32,727 nt of DNA from JADFRG01 sp964590515 (GTDB taxonomy: Bacteria > Chloroflexota > Anaerolineae > Anaerolineales > E44-bin32), in NCBI GenBank assembly GCA_964590515.1, contig CAZPZD010000027.1, positions 1 to 32,727 on the forward strand, written 5' to 3'. Shown here piece after piece: positions 8,204 through 15,148 of this stretch. How positions within the stretch are numbered: position 1 is the stretch's first letter; each line of letters opens with the position of its first letter. The translations under genes were made by a program, and so were the position numbers. The notes beneath the pieces were generated by a model. It had not been told where the DNA came from, did no database searches, and was given only the letters and a program-made list of their open reading frames with translations.

Positions 8204-8782
8204 TCATGGCAGGGAGGCGACCTCCCACTGGAATACTCTGCTCGGCGCATCGACCTCGCGGATCGTAAGGATTAAGAGCGCCGCACCATCGAGAACTGGC
8301 GGCCCGGTCGAGCTCCCAGCCGGGAAGCGCAGCACACCCACCACATGGTGTCCGCTTCCGCCCGTCCAATCCAACGCCACCACAGAAGCCCCCACATCCG
8401 TTTGCAGCGTAGAAAGCTCTGCAAGATCCATGGAGAGGTCCACGGAATGAGTGTTCATGCTGATTTCGAACTCGATCGTGCCGTTGGCTTCGCGAGTCCA
8501 GGATAGTGGGCTCACGACGAACTCGACCGCACCCTGAGAATCCATACGGGCAAGATCTGACACAGGAGATGGCTCGGCAGCTGGGGTAGGTGCTTGAGGC
8601 TCTGGATTGGGGATCGACGCCGGTGCGATTGCCGGCTCGCCGGCGCACGCCGCCAGCACCGAGCCCACCAGGAAGAGTGGGGCTAGGGCGAAGAGCCCCG
8701 GCCGCCGATCAGCCCACTCGGTTCGTCGTCCCGACCCTGCCAAGCGTCCCGTCCGACTGCAGACATGCTCGCTGGTGGTCAT
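8204..8782 (-). CDS. hypothetical lipoprotein
   Basis: I do not recognise the family. A start at the ATG 8782 gives 192 residues and a 4-nt ATGA overlap with the upstream membrane-protein gene, typical of translational coupling; a longer form starting at 8836 would overlap that gene more deeply. A hydrophobic segment (about 29-44) ends in a lipobox SVLAAC with C46, followed by a Pro/Ala-rich linker. The mature domain of about 110 residues has alternating hydrophobic strands (VEFVVSPLSW, IEFEISMNTH, LLILTIREV), so it may be an Ig-like beta sandwich. The sentence-like motif GGSGHHVVGVLRFP contains a His pair. Its neighbours are copper genes, so a metal-related role is possible but not shown. 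Confidence 0.75.
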   Translation of the reverse strand: MTTSEHVCSRTGRLAGSGRRTEWADRRPGLFALAPLFLVGSVLAACAGEPAIAPASIPNPEPQAPTPAAEPSPVSDLARMDSQGAVEFVVSPLSWTREANGTIEFEISMNTHSVDLSMDLAELSTLQTDVGASVVALDWTGGSGHHVVGVLRFPAGSSTGPPVLDGAALLILTIREVDAPSRVFQWEVASLP

Positions 8783-9279
8783 GTGGCCTCCGAGATTGCC
8801 AGCGCCATGCTCAAGGACTTCTTCCACTCCCGCCACAGAATAAACGACATGACGGCGATGCCGGCGATCGTGGTCCCCAGCCCAACCAGCATGAAGGGGA
8901 TTCGGTACTCGGCCAGCAAGGTCGCCGCCGCGGTCAGCCCCACCAGCGGCAATACGTCAGTGGCGTGGTGGGCGCAACACGCCACCATCGCCGCGGCGGA
9001 CATCCCACCACTGGCCCCGGTGAGTGCGCCACTCGGACCCGGGTGGGCGACCGGTACGAAGAGCCGCTTCTTGAGCACCGTATAGAGGGCCACCTGAACC
9101 CCAAAGCCCAGGATGATTGGAAGGACGATGGCCCGGTCTTCCCAGAAGAGTTCCGCCGCGTGGGACGGGCTTTCGGCTAGCGACACGATGCCGAAGTACA
9201 GTCCAGTCAGCAGCAACGCGCCAGCAACGCCGGCGAGCGTAGGGAGCAGGTAACGTCTTGTTCGACGCAGGTTCTCCAC
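8779..9279 (-). CDS. membrane protein with Cys-Cys-x-His-His motif
   Basis: A 166-residue protein with about four hydrophobic segments (approximately 11-33, 49-67, 95-122 and 126-149). The third contains ASGGMSAAAMVACCAHHAT, where two Cys and two His lie in or beside the membrane. I do not know a function for the family. A CCxHH cluster in a membrane helix is a plausible site for a soft or borderline metal such as Cu, Zn or Hg, and the position next to copB and an HMA protein fits that. The start used is GTG at 9279; the AAGGAG upstream directly abuts it, so the true start could lie a few codons inside. Its stop overlaps the start of the lipoprotein gene by 4 nt. Confidence 0.75.
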   Translation of the reverse strand: MENLRRTRRYLLPTLAGVAGALLLTGLYFGIVSLAESPSHAAELFWEDRAIVLPIILGFGVQVALYTVLKKRLFVPVAHPGPSGALTGASGGMSAAAMVACCAHHATDVLPLVGLTAAATLLAEYRIPFMLVGLGTTIAGIAVMSFILWREWKKSLSMALAISEAT

Positions 9280-9333
9280 TCCTTCTTTCGGACGGTGGCC
9301 TACGAAGGCGAGGCTAACGGAGATGCCGGGCTT

Positions 9334-9357
9334 GGATAAGCGCCAAATCGCCTATCC
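9334..9357. promoter_or_regulatory. inverted repeat in divergent intergenic region
   Basis: GGATAaGCG (9334-9342) and CGCcTATCC (9349-9357) form an inverted repeat with one mismatch and a 6-nt centre. It lies between the minus-strand membrane protein (start 9279) and the plus-strand HMA protein (start 9484), the usual place for a shared operator. No regulator family is identified. Confidence 0.35.
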
Positions 9358-9427
9358 CGGAGGCGGCGAGACGGCCCTCGGTTGCGCCAGTGCCACCAGC
9401 TACACTGGCTGAGATGGCGTTGGAATT

Positions 9428-9464
9428 CGCGGGTCAGCCCCACCGATGCTGTAGATGACCCGCG
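9428..9464 (+). promoter_or_regulatory. 9-bp perfect inverted repeat before the HMA gene
   Basis: CGCGGGTCA (9428-9436) is exactly complementary to TGACCCGCG (9456-9464), with a 19-nt loop. It ends 6 nt before the AGGAG ribosome binding site (9471-9475) of the HMA gene. A further 7-bp perfect inverted repeat, GCCAGTG/CACTGGC, lies at 9386-9392 and 9403-9409. The pair could be leader hairpins or protein operators. Confidence 0.35.
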
Positions 9465-9483
9465 CACTGCAGGAGATAGAAAG

Positions 9484-9795
9484 ATGAGCGAAATGGAGAA
9501 CTGTCACGTTGAACCGGCCGTCAAGCGAGCCACGCCGCTCGAGCGGGCCCAGCTCACGGATGGGCACCTGGTCATCCGGGGCATGGGTTGCCCAAACTGC
9601 GCGACCAGAGTCCGTAACAGTCTGTTGAGCCTTGAGGGCGTTGCGGACGCCATTATCGATCACAACAATGGCGTCGGCCGCGTGTTCTACAACCCGACCG
9701 TGGTGACGAACGATGATTTGGAGAGCGCAGTCAGCGCCGCCGGCGGTGACGGGCATCACGAGTATTCCGGCAAGCTGGCCGCAGCCGAATCTTAG
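9484..9795 (+). CDS. HMA-domain metal-binding protein (CopZ-like)
   Basis: A start at ATG 9484 gives 103 residues and is backed by AGGAG 8 nt upstream; the longer open frame from 9382 has no such support. After about 25 leading residues, an HMA fold of about 65 residues begins at HLVIRGMGCPNCATRV, with the CPNC metal-binding pair (GMxCxxC), followed by LSLEGVADAIIDHNNGVGRVFYNP, which matches the usual beta-alpha-beta pattern. A short His-containing tail follows. Such proteins carry Cu(I) to CopA or regulate copper levels. It is divergent from the CCxHH membrane-protein gene and 24 nt upstream of the LysM/M23 gene. The N-terminal extension with its own Cys is unusual for CopZ, which is normally about 70 residues. 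Confidence 0.85.
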   Translation: MSEMENCHVEPAVKRATPLERAQLTDGHLVIRGMGCPNCATRVRNSLLSLEGVADAIIDHNNGVGRVFYNPTVVTNDDLESAVSAAGGDGHHEYSGKLAAAES

Positions 9796-9819
9796 CCCGA
9801 CCACAAAGCGACTGAGAGC

Positions 9820-10950
9820 GTGCCCCGCATCTGGTTAGCCACGCTGGCACGCGAAGTACGGCACCCCGGCCGGGCCTTCGGGACACTCGGCGCAGTTGCC
9901 CTGCTCATACTGGCCGGATGGGCAAGCGCCATGAAGGTCGGGCAGGATCCGGACGAGGCGGCTGCGATCACGGGTGGGTCAAACGACGCAGATCCTGACC
10001 GCGAGCGCGCGCTCGGCGCAGCTGGCCCCTATATTCAGCTCGCAGATCTGCCTCCGTTCCCCGAAGCAGTGGATTCGAGCGGCGCGATCTCCAAGCGTCC
10101 GCAGATCCGGACTACGATCCCCCAACGGTCCCGCATTGAGATCGTCAAGTACCAGGTCCAGCAGGGAGACACCCTCTTCGGTATCGCGGATCAGTTCGGC
10201 TTGAAATCTGAGACTTTACTTTGGGGGAACTTTGACCTCCTCCAGGACAATCCACACAGCCTGCGCCCAGGGCAAGAACTGAACATCCTTCCAGTGGACG
10301 GCACATATTACGAGTGGAACGAGTCCGACGGGCTAGACGGGGTTGCGGCGTTCTTCGGGGTCACCGCGCAGGACATCATTGATTGGCCCGGCAACCACCT
10401 GGCCCAGGACATCGACCCGGCGAACCCAAGCATCGAGCCAGGCACAGGGCTTGTCATCCCGGGAGGCCGCCGACAGTTCGTGACCTGGAGCGCTCCGCGT
10501 ATCACGCGAGCTAACCCGGCGGTGGCCAGGCTCGCCGGTCCGGGGGCCTGCGGGTCGGTGTCCGACGGGCCAATCGGCGAGGGCTTCTTTATCTGGCCTA
10601 CTCCAGCCACCAACCTCTCGGGGACGCCATTCACCAGTTACCATCCAGGAATCGACATCGCCGGGAGCACCGGCAACGCCATCTACGCCTCCGCCAGCGG
10701 GGTCGTGGTCTATGCCGGCTGGAGCGACTATGGATACGGGCTGATGGTGGTGATCGACCACGGCGACGGCTGGCAGACGCTGTACGCGCACATGAACACT
10801 GTTGACGTGGTCTGCGGCCAGGCGGTGTTTCAGGGCAACGTCATCGGCGGAGTGGGTTCGACAGGTAACTCGACCGGCTCGCACCTGCATTTCGAGATGC
10901 AGCACGATGCCTACGGCAAGGTGAACCCCTTCGGCTACGTCTCACCCTGA
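9820..10950 (+). CDS. LysM and M23-peptidase protein
   Basis: A 376-residue exported protein. An N-terminal membrane anchor spans about 21-38. A LysM domain begins at about 109 (VKYQVQQGDTLFGIADQFGL) and ends near LNILPVDG at 160; a second, weaker LysM-like stretch follows at about 172-214. The M23 domain covers about 255-370, with H275-PGID279 and H355-L-H357-FE as zinc ligands and catalytic H324 in LYAHM, so the enzyme looks active. M23 enzymes cut peptide cross-links in peptidoglycan. C244 and C332 could form a disulfide, which would make it a client of the nearby thiol-redox proteins. The start is GTG with a weak ribosome binding site (GAGAG). It follows the HMA gene after 24 nt and converges on the YHS gene with 7 nt between. 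Confidence 0.9.
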   Translation: MPRIWLATLAREVRHPGRAFGTLGAVALLILAGWASAMKVGQDPDEAAAITGGSNDADPDRERALGAAGPYIQLADLPPFPEAVDSSGAISKRPQIRTTIPQRSRIEIVKYQVQQGDTLFGIADQFGLKSETLLWGNFDLLQDNPHSLRPGQELNILPVDGTYYEWNESDGLDGVAAFFGVTAQDIIDWPGNHLAQDIDPANPSIEPGTGLVIPGGRRQFVTWSAPRITRANPAVARLAGPGACGSVSDGPIGEGFFIWPTPATNLSGTPFTSYHPGIDIAGSTGNAIYASASGVVVYAGWSDYGYGLMVVIDHGDGWQTLYAHMNTVDVVCGQAVFQGNVIGGVGSTGNSTGSHLHFEMQHDAYGKVNPFGYVSP

Positions 10951-10957
10951 CAAGCAG

Positions 10958-11146
10958 TCAAATGGCCGGATGTTCGTGCGGACCGTGCGACTCGTGTTCC
11001 TCGGGGTGACCGTATTGGTGCGGGTCCGCGTCGAACTTGTCCACACATTCTTGGGCATGCAAGTAGAGCGTGTTCCCGGCGTGCTCACGGGTCGCAATGG
11101 CGGTCTCCGGTTCAATCATCATTCCACAAACAGGATCTTTGACCAT
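10958..11146 (-). CDS. YHS-domain protein
   Basis: The 62-residue protein starts MVKDPVCGMMIEP, the signature of a YHS (TRASH-like) domain, followed by TREHAGNTLYLHAQECVDKFDADP, where YLHAQEC stands in place of the more common YFCSxxC. A His-rich tail (YGHPEEHESHGPHEHP) ends the protein. GAGGAGGG lies 8 nt before ATG 11146; a longer frame from 11194 lacks such support. YHS domains bind soft metals and are frequent beside or inside copper ATPases. It is the last gene of an eight-gene minus-strand run and starts 14 nt after the cytochrome c gene. Confidence 0.85.
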   Translation of the reverse strand: MVKDPVCGMMIEPETAIATREHAGNTLYLHAQECVDKFDADPHQYGHPEEHESHGPHEHPAI

Positions 11147-11160
11147 GATTTGGGCCCTCC

Positions 11161-11658
11161 TCAGGCGCCACTTTCGGTTGCCGTCATCCACCACTGAAAC
11201 TCGGCCTCCTCCCTGCCCCAGGTGTTCTTGATGAACTCCAGAACCGCCCGCCTCTCCGGTTCGGTCAGCTCATCCCTGAATGCCGGCATCTTAGAATTGT
11301 AGGCCGGGTCGCCGCCGTCGGCGATGATGGCGAGCAAGAGCCAGTCGGGATGATGCCAGGTGTGGCCGGAACTGTCATGGGGAGGTGGAGGAAGCGATCC
11401 ATCCGGCAGGGCCTCCTTCCAGTCCGGGGCCCCTTCTAGCTCGGCGCCATGGCAGGTTGCACATTCCTGGGCGTAGACCACCGCTCCCTGGGTGACCTGC
11501 TCGGGATTGAGGGTAGGGACCGGCGGCACCGCGGTTCCATTGATGACGACCGGGGCGCCCAAGCCCGAAGACGATCGCTGAACCAGCCAGCCGCCGAACA
11601 CCACTCCGGCTAACAGCATCAGCAAGAGCCGCCCTCGAGGTACGCGAATTCCTCCCAT
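11161..11658 (-). CDS. membrane-anchored monoheme cytochrome c
   Basis: A 165-residue protein with an uncleaved signal or anchor at about 9-25, a short linker and one class I cytochrome c domain. The heme site is C66-A-T-C69-H70, and M124 in NSKMPAF is the likely sixth ligand. The final helix is LTEPERRAVLEFIKNTWG. An insertion between the heme site and the Met (GSLPPPPHDSSGHTWHHP) contains extra His residues. It lies directly downstream of the permuted CcdA, 44 nt away, and upstream of the YHS gene. It probably serves as an electron carrier at the outer face of the membrane; the partner is unknown. Confidence 0.9.
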   Translation of the reverse strand: MGGIRVPRGRLLLMLLAGVVFGGWLVQRSSSGLGAPVVINGTAVPPVPTLNPEQVTQGAVVYAQECATCHGAELEGAPDWKEALPDGSLPPPPHDSSGHTWHHPDWLLLAIIADGGDPAYNSKMPAFRDELTEPERRAVLEFIKNTWGREEAEFQWWMTATESGA

Positions 11659-11702
11659 ATTCGGTATTTAGCGGTGGGATAACAGGCCAGACCCGCAAGA
11701 AG

Positions 11703-12470
11703 TCAAGGTACGGAGTCCGTAACAGTACCGCGGATCGCGTGACCGCTGAGGTAGCCGACGTAAGCTGGCACGAGCGGGAGCACGCAGGGAGAGAGGAACG
11801 AGAGCAGTCCGGCCACCAGAGCGATCAAATACGTCGGCACATTCGTCCCGCCGAGCGGCACATCAAGATACAAGCCGTTGCGCTGTGCCCAGATTGCGAT
11901 GAGGGTGATCCGGCCGCTCACCATCATCAGTCCGATGACGATCAGGAACAATCCGCTGGCGATCTCCACTTTGCGAACGTACTTCCGAAAGCGGCGCACC
12001 AGTTCGGCGGCGCGCTCCATACCCAGCCCGATCACGAGGAAGGGCAGCCCCAGGCCCAGCGCGTAGCCGCTGCTCAGCACCATCGCTTGGCCCGAACCCT
12101 GTTGGGTGAAGCCAAGGGTGAGGATCGCGCCGAGGGTCGCGCCGATGCAGGGTGTCCAGCCGGCCGCAAAGAATACGCCCATCAGCCCAGAGGCCAGCCA
12201 GCCGCCGCGTCGTGTGGCGCCCCACTGCGGGCGGGTGTCGTAATACAGCCACGGAATTCTCAGCACGCGGAGGGTGGCCAGGCCGAACACAATCACCAAC
12301 ACGCCGCCGACCAGGCCCAAACTGGATTTGTATGCGCCAAAGAGCTGACCGAGGGCGGTCGCCGCGCCACCCCAGCCAATCACGAAGACGAGCGAGAACC
12401 CCAAAACGAAGAGGGCCGCGTGCAGGAAGAGGGTGAGGCGACGGCTCAACAACGTGCCATTTCTAGCCAA
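11703..12470 (-). CDS. CcdA-family thiol-redox membrane protein, apparently circularly permuted
   Basis: The 255-residue protein contains all six expected TM segments of CcdA, but in the order 2-3-4-5-6-1. It opens in the normal second segment (RLTLFLHAALFVLGFSLVFV, 11-30), continues to the normal second cysteine motif C108 in GWTPCIG, and ends with what is normally the N-terminal helix: ALVAGLLSFLSPCVLPLVP (217-235, C229) then AYVGYLSG. Joining its C-terminus to its N-terminus would give an ordinary CcdA. I found no remnant of the usual first segment in the 157 nt upstream or the 44 nt downstream. Both cysteines are kept. CcdA passes reducing equivalents to TlpA-like partners, and a TlpA lies two genes upstream. 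The start is TTG at 12470; the frame is open back to a TAA at 12500 with no other start. Confidence 0.85.
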   Translation of the reverse strand: MARNGTLLSRRLTLFLHAALFVLGFSLVFVIGWGGAATALGQLFGAYKSSLGLVGGVLVIVFGLATLRVLRIPWLYYDTRPQWGATRRGGWLASGLMGVFFAAGWTPCIGATLGAILTLGFTQQGSGQAMVLSSGYALGLGLPFLVIGLGMERAAELVRRFRKYVRKVEIASGLFLIVIGLMMVSGRITLIAIWAQRNGLYLDVPLGGTNVPTYLIALVAGLLSFLSPCVLPLVPAYVGYLSGHAIRGTVTDSVP

Positions 12471-12627
12471 AGCGGTTTGACCCTCGGAATGGTCGCATTA
12501 ACCCAATTCGGCGGGTGATCAGCCTCGCGGTCTCGGTGGATGTCTGATGCTGCGTCATCGGCTTCATCTTACCAAGACCAGGGACCTAGCTCGCTGAAGG
12601 CGATGCCGAGCCGCCAGGCGAGAGGCC

Positions 12628-13374
12628 TCACGCTGATTGGCTTTCTCGGTTGCGGGCGCCCAGATGCATCGCCAGCATGGCTCCCAGTAGCACACCCAGG
12701 CTCACCAACTGCGCCGACCGAAGGATCCCCAACACGATCACGCTATCGCCCCTGAAGGCCTCTAGGAAGAGACGGCTGACGGCTGCCAGAGCGACCCAGG
12801 CCAGGAACAAGAAACCGCTGAAGGGGAAAGGCGGCCGGAGACCAAGCTCTCGAATCGAGGCGAAGATCAGCCCGGCCAACAGGATCTCGTAAATCTGAGT
12901 AGGGTGGCGGTGCGCGCCCCACAGCTCGATGGCCCAGGGCAGGTCGCTGGGAGCCCCGAAGCCATCTCCGCTGGCCAGGTTGGTAAAACCATAGGCCACC
13001 GCGAAGACCGCCAACCCAGGGGCCAGCGCATCTAGGGTGGCCCATAGTGGCAAGTGCCTGCGCTGCGCGTAGATTACTGCCGCCAGCATTCCGGTGAGCG
13101 CCCCTTCGGCAGGAGCTAGCGTGGATGGATTCAGTGCGAGCACGCCCAAGGGGTTTTCGAGATAGATACTCAGATAGCGCAACGCATACCATAAGCGGGC
13201 GGACAGCAACCCCACCAGCAGCGCGAGGAAGATCATGTTGCTCAGGGTGGCCACCGGGAGCCTGAGCCTGCGGGCCTGCTTCTCAGTGACCGAGCTCCCC
13301 ACCCACACTCCGGCCAGGAGCAGCAGGCCCGGCAGCTGGATCGCCAGCGGGCCGATCTGCAAGACCGGCAGCAT
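12628..13374 (-). CDS. Lgt-like membrane protein lacking key catalytic residues
   Basis: A 248-residue multi-TM protein with the outline of prolipoprotein diacylglyceryl transferase: opening LQIGPLAIQLPGLLLLAG, the loop GDGFGAPSDLPWAIELWG followed by HRHPTQIYE (155-163), and a late SRLFLEAFRG. By eye the E. coli Lgt catalytic His103 motif (HGGLIG) is replaced by E90-GALTG, and the essential Arg143 of GRxGN by Gly, while Asn146 corresponds to N132. It overlaps the TlpA stop by one base (TGATG) and precedes ccdA, so it belongs to a redox module rather than to a housekeeping site. I infer a non-canonical role, perhaps in the TlpA/CcdA pathway; a divergent but active Lgt is the alternative. Confidence 0.75.
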   Translation of the reverse strand: MLPVLQIGPLAIQLPGLLLLAGVWVGSSVTEKQARRLRLPVATLSNMIFLALLVGLLSARLWYALRYLSIYLENPLGVLALNPSTLAPAEGALTGMLAAVIYAQRRHLPLWATLDALAPGLAVFAVAYGFTNLASGDGFGAPSDLPWAIELWGAHRHPTQIYEILLAGLIFASIRELGLRPPFPFSGFLFLAWVALAAVSRLFLEAFRGDSVIVLGILRSAQLVSLGVLLGAMLAMHLGARNRESQSA

Positions 13375-13952
13375 CAGCCGTTCTCCTCCAGGATTTCCTC
13401 GACCGTGGTCTGGATCGTGGCCTCGCCCATCGGGCCCCCAATGATGACCTTGCGGATGATGCCTTCACGGTCAACGAAGAAGGTGGAGGGGAGGGCCCGC
13501 AGCTGATACGATCGGCTCACCACGCCGGTCCGGTCCAGCGCAACCGGGAAGGTCAGACCGAATTCCTGGACGAAAGCCTGCGCCGCCCGTTCGCTGTCCT
13601 GAAAAGTGGTGTTCACCGCCACCACCACCAGCCCGCGGTCCTGGCTGCTCTCGAAGACCCGTTGGATGGCCGGCATTTCGGCCCGGCAGGGTGGGCACCA
13701 GCTGGCCCACAGGTTGATCACCACCCCTTTTCCCCGCAGGTCGGAGAGTGTCACCTGGCCGCCATCAAGCAAGTCCAACGTGAAGTCGGGAGCGAGGAAA
13801 CCTTCCCGCGGGCTGGGTATCAGGCCGCCGGTGGTAGCGGCCGCGGGAGCCACGGACATCAAGATCCAGGCTGCGCCAAGCGCCAGGGCAAGCCCCATCA
13901 GAGGGAACCAGCGGCTCGGCTTGGCAATCCACTCAGCAACCCAGGAGGCCAT
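13374..13952 (-). CDS. TlpA-like membrane-anchored thioredoxin
   Basis: From ATG 13952 the protein has 192 residues; a TTG six codons upstream is an alternative, and neither has a clear ribosome binding site. A signal anchor spans about 16-37. The thioredoxin fold starts at APDFTLDLLDGG and shows LWASWCPPC (C86 and C89), the AhpC/TlpA-type insertion, and a cis-Pro in RALPSTFFVD. Such proteins reduce apocytochrome c or copper-site cysteines outside the membrane, with electrons from CcdA. It overlaps the Lgt-like gene by 1 nt and lies about 200 nt downstream of the cupredoxin gene, all on the minus strand. Confidence 0.92.
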   Translation of the reverse strand: MASWVAEWIAKPSRWFPLMGLALALGAAWILMSVAPAAATTGGLIPSPREGFLAPDFTLDLLDGGQVTLSDLRGKGVVINLWASWCPPCRAEMPAIQRVFESSQDRGLVVVAVNTTFQDSERAAQAFVQEFGLTFPVALDRTGVVSRSYQLRALPSTFFVDREGIIRKVIIGGPMGEATIQTTVEEILEENG

Positions 13953-14149
13953 CGAGGATTTCGGGTTCAATTCAATGTCGGTGTGAATCTGACGGCGTAC
14001 TATGTGGAGGCCCTTACAGGCATCCTCACCCGCATGCCCTGGGGTTGGGTCGAGCCAAGCGAAAGAACTGGCTGCGAAGGGGCGCCGTTTGTGAAATGTG
14101 GAACTAATGGCGGCCTGCGAGCCGCATCCCGCGCCGGCCCACCGATGGG

Positions 14150-14587
14150 CTAGGGTTCTCGGACATTGAGCGTTCCGACCATTCCGGCCTCTCTGTGTCC
14201 GGGAACGGCGCAGAAGAATTCATAGGTCCCAGGCTTGGTCGGAATGAAAGTGATGCTGCTGCTCATCCCGGCCATCGCCCCCATGTGCACCGCCGGCTCA
14301 ACCTCCGTCTCATCCATGGTGTGGGCGGCCATCCCCTCATTGTCCGGTTCGGATTCGGCGGCCGTCGCTTCAACAGGGATTTCCTGGATGACGAAGTCGT
14401 GCTCCAGCGTGCCCATGTTCTCCAAGTTTACAGCTAGCTGCTGCCCCGCCAGAACCTCCACAGTGGCCGGCTCGAAGCGAAATTCGGCAGCCCTTAGTGT
14501 GACCTCCAACGGCTCCGGCCCCGACGAGCATGCCGCAAGCAGGCCCGCGCCGATGGTGATCCCAAGACTAAGCTTTCGCGGGTTAAC
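14150..14587 (-). CDS. cupredoxin-domain lipoprotein, start codon unclear
   Basis: The cupredoxin fold shows a complete type 1 copper set: His in GTLEHDFVIQ, then Cys, His and Met in EFFCAVPGHREAGM. In a frame opened at 14587 these are H63, C126, H131 and M136. Between them sits an acidic, Met- and His-containing insert (about 72-110). Upstream of the TTG at 14509 the same frame reads a lipoprotein signal, VNPRKLSLGITIGAGLLAAC, with lipobox C20, and a strong AGGGAGG precedes it at 14591-14597. However, no ATG, GTG or TTG exists between the TAG at 14633-14635 and 14509, so the initiator is unknown (CTC or GTT would have to serve, or a base is wrong). It probably holds Cu at the outer membrane face as an electron carrier or chaperone. 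Confidence 0.8.
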   Translation of the reverse strand, partial: VNPRKLSLGITIGAGLLAACSSGPEPLEVTLRAAEFRFEPATVEVLAGQQLAVNLENMGTLEHDFVIQEIPVEATAAESEPDNEGMAAHTMDETEVEPAVHMGAMAGMSSSITFIPTKPGTYEFFCAVPGHREAGMVGTLNVREP

Positions 14588-14632
14588 GAGGCCTCCCTGG
14601 GAAAAAACGTGAGAAATCGACCACTGACTGGA

Positions 14633-15148
14633 CTATCGTACTCGAACCAGCTCAAGGTGAGCCGCGAGGAACCGGGCGACTTCGGCTAGATCAAATGGCC
14701 AGGCGTAGCGGAAGCTGATCGCGGGATGTCTCCGGACTGCGCGCTCGATGGCCTCGGGGATATCGGCTTCGGAGTGCTCGCCGCCGCGAGTCATCATCGG
14801 CGTGACCACTACAATCTCGTCAATCCCTCCCGAGGCCGCCTGATCCAACGCCTGGTCCAGGCTGGGTGCGCAGAACTCATTGAACCCCACAATCACCTCA
14901 TGCCCCGTCGTTTCCTGCAGGGCCTCGGCCAGGGCATGTGAGCCTGCCCAGAACGGGTCATTCCGCTCGTCGCGCGGCCAGTTACGCAGCCTGGCCTCCA
15001 GCTCGGAATACCGGCTCTCCAGGGCCTGGCGGTGTTCGCCGGTCACTTTTTCCAAGGCAGCCTGAAGGCCCATCAGCTCGGCCAGTTCCTCTGCAGGGAA
15101 GTCATTGGCGGGAGCACCATGCATGGCCAGTACAACTGCGAGGCTCAC
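14633..15148 (-). CDS. CbiX/SirB-like chelatase
   Basis: A 171-residue protein. It begins MSLAVVLAMHGAP, placing the first catalytic His at H10, as in short CbiX. The second half reads EVIVGFNEFCAPSLDQAL, DEIVVVTPMMTRGGEHSEADIP with the second conserved His at H125. CbiX inserts cobalt into sirohydrochlorin and SirB inserts iron. Short CbiX is about 120-130 residues; the excess here is a helical, charged insert at about 15-80. No other tetrapyrrole gene is present in the window, and the neighbours are a DUF2933 protein and a cupredoxin, so a metal-handling role outside cobalamin synthesis is possible. The GTG start overlaps the DUF2933 stop by 4 nt (GTGA). Confidence 0.82.
   Translation of the reverse strand: MSLAVVLAMHGAPANDFPAEELAELMGLQAALEKVTGEHRQALESRYSELEARLRNWPRDERNDPFWAGSHALAEALQETTGHEVIVGFNEFCAPSLDQALDQAASGGIDEIVVVTPMMTRGGEHSEADIPEAIERAVRRHPAISFRYAWPFDLAEVARFLAAHLELVRVR

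Noticed and set aside
11739..12518. 259-residue plus-strand ORF opposite ccdA
   Set aside because: Composition (His, Gln, Arg, Glu in excess) is that of an antisense frame of membrane codons, with no start signals.
12471..12627. A 32-codon frame (MKPMTQHQTS...) as the missing first helix of ccdA
   Set aside because: It is polar and Arg-rich, not a TM helix, and ends at a stop before the ccdA frame.
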